17,214 nucleotides of DNA from an uncultured Eubacteriaceae bacterium (GTDB lineage Bacteria > Bacillota > Clostridia > Lachnospirales > CAG-274). The notes beneath the pieces are model-generated. The model was not told the DNA's origin. It saw only the letters and a program-made list of their open reading frames with translations, and did not search any database. A program made the translations under genes and the position numbers. Of the stretch, positions 16,641 through 17,214 are shown piece by piece. Within the stretch, counting starts at the first letter, position 1, and every line of letters begins with the position of its first letter. The stretch is taken from contig CANOGI010000013.1 in NCBI GenBank assembly GCA_947565475.1, positions 1 through 17,214 of the forward strand, written 5' to 3'.

Positions 16641-16687
16641 ATATTCCTCCGTTAAATTATAAAAAGTCTGTCTGAATATTTTTATTT

Positions 16688-16712
16688 TATCAGTGTTATA
16701 ATTATACTGATA
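16688..16712. promoter_or_regulatory. Palindrome upstream of polA
   Basis: TATCAGT (16688-16694) and ACTGATA (16706-16712) form a perfect 7-bp inverted repeat around an 11-base AT-only centre apart from one G. It lies about 50 bp upstream of the polA ATG and includes a TATAAT on the minus strand. It could be an operator or just AT-rich coincidence. A second minus-strand TATAAT (16661-16656) is closer to the gene; neither has a good -35. Confidence 0.3.
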
Positions 16713-16942
16713 TAAAGAGTGATATTTCATCTACTTAATATATTAACCCAAATTTAAGAATAAATAAAGTGTTTTTGAAATATTGTTAAAAAAATTTTTT
16801 TCTATGAGGCATAGCGAATGAGATGAGAAAATTTATATAGTCAAATATTTTCATCAATTATATTTTGAGTTTAACCAACCAAAAAAGTTATACGATTTTT
16901 AAGCGTGGATATTTAACACCAACTGAGTACAATACTCTTTAA
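16713..16942. other. AT-rich intergenic stretch before repeat copy 4
   Basis: Part of the 499-bp gap between polA and the tRNA. I see no gene. It holds a perfect small hairpin, GAGTA-CAA-TACTC (16925-16937), just left of repeat copy 4, and a CATAGCGA word near 16810 like the end of the second repeat family, without the rest of that element. Confidence 0.5.
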
Positions 16943-17035
16943 TTTAACAGACAGAGGTTTTGTATTCATAGGAAATGCAAGCTCACTTTGAATATAAAGG
17001 CGAATATTTTCACCGTCGGTTACTATAATTTTTCC
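16943..17035 (+). repeat. Large structured repeat, copy 4 (shortened)
   Basis: A roughly 93-bp relic of the large repeat. It keeps TTAACAGACAGAGG, TTGTATTCAT, GCAAG, CTCACTTTGAATATAAAGGCGAATA and CACCGTCGGTTAC in the same order as the full copies (listed here as separate blocks). Missing are the GAGGAAGT/ACTTCCTC arm and the whole GCAAAAC-GAA-GTTTTGC region. TTGTATTCA and TGAATATAA still pair with one G-U. The right-hand AATTTTTG hairpin is reduced to TAATTTTTCC. It ends 57 bp before the tRNA promoter. Confidence 0.75.
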
Positions 17036-17091
17036 GATTTTTTATATCTTGTTTGATTGTATAGATATTTAAAAATTTTTAAAAAAATGTA

Positions 17092-17120
17092 TTGACAAAG
17101 TAATATTTGTGTATTATAAT
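17092..17120 (+). promoter_or_regulatory. Consensus promoter of tRNA-Phe
   Basis: TTGACA (17092-17097), a 17-base spacer and TATAAT (17115-17120): both boxes match the housekeeping sigma consensus exactly. The expected start, near 17127, is about 13 bases before the mature tRNA. Confidence 0.92.
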
Positions 17121-17139
17121 AATATCTGTTGTTTGACAT

Positions 17140-17212
<73 letters not shown>

Positions 17213-17214
17213 CT

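Noticed and set aside
7992..17035. CRISPR array
   Set aside because: The repeats are about 200 bp, kilobases apart and separated by genes; there are no short repeats with regular spacers and no cas genes.

Overview
The window looks like chromosome of a low-GC, Gram-positive anaerobe of class Clostridia. Evidence: AT-rich intergenic DNA, strong AGGAGG-type ribosome binding sites, a secreted multi-modular GH3 glycosidase next to a dockerin-bearing secreted protein, and the polA-coaE-lytic transglycosylase neighbourhood often seen in Clostridia. A plant-polysaccharide-degrading gut or rumen species is a reasonable guess; the sequence does not fix the genus.

Layout. Bases 187-5048 (+ strand) hold a 1358-residue secreted GH3 enzyme and a small secreted dockerin protein, separated by an element with an 18-bp inverted repeat and closed by a strong, apparently bidirectional terminator. 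Everything from there to the end, except the last gene, is on the minus strand. In transcription order: polA then coaE; a membrane-anchored lytic transglycosylase; a lone family 5 solute-binding lipoprotein; a GalT/HIT-family nucleotidyltransferase overlapping a D-Ala-D-Ala ligase; and a tightly overlapping pseI-pseF-pseG operon for the late steps of CMP-pseudaminic acid synthesis. The window ends with a + strand tRNA-Phe(GAA) behind a perfect consensus sigma-70/sigma-A-type promoter.

The coding content is mostly recognisable. The unusual part is the intergenic DNA. A roughly 190-200 bp element occurs four times (about 7992, 10284, 12957 and 16943), always in the same orientation and always in the gap just upstream of a minus-strand transcription unit. 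Three copies are nearly full length; the fourth appears to have lost its internal arms cleanly while keeping the outer stems. The copies share a closing stem, a nested stem, a GCAAAAC-GAA-GTTTTGC hairpin and a right-hand AATTTTTG/CAAAAATT hairpin. Several differences between copies preserve pairing as G-U wobbles, mostly in the sense that favours RNA made from the + strand. I cannot match it to a known family. It is either a MITE-like miniature mobile element or a dispersed structured RNA, and it is the best candidate here for something undescribed. A second, smaller family of about 100 bp (TIR-like CTATAG ends, CGAAACAATAAAA arms) occurs after the GH3 gene and again directly abutting copy 3 of the large element.

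Functionally, the minus-strand genes lean towards cell-envelope work (D-Ala-D-Ala ligase, lytic transglycosylase, pseudaminic acid for surface or flagellar glycosylation) beside housekeeping replication and CoA synthesis. The + strand pair belongs to extracellular polysaccharide breakdown.
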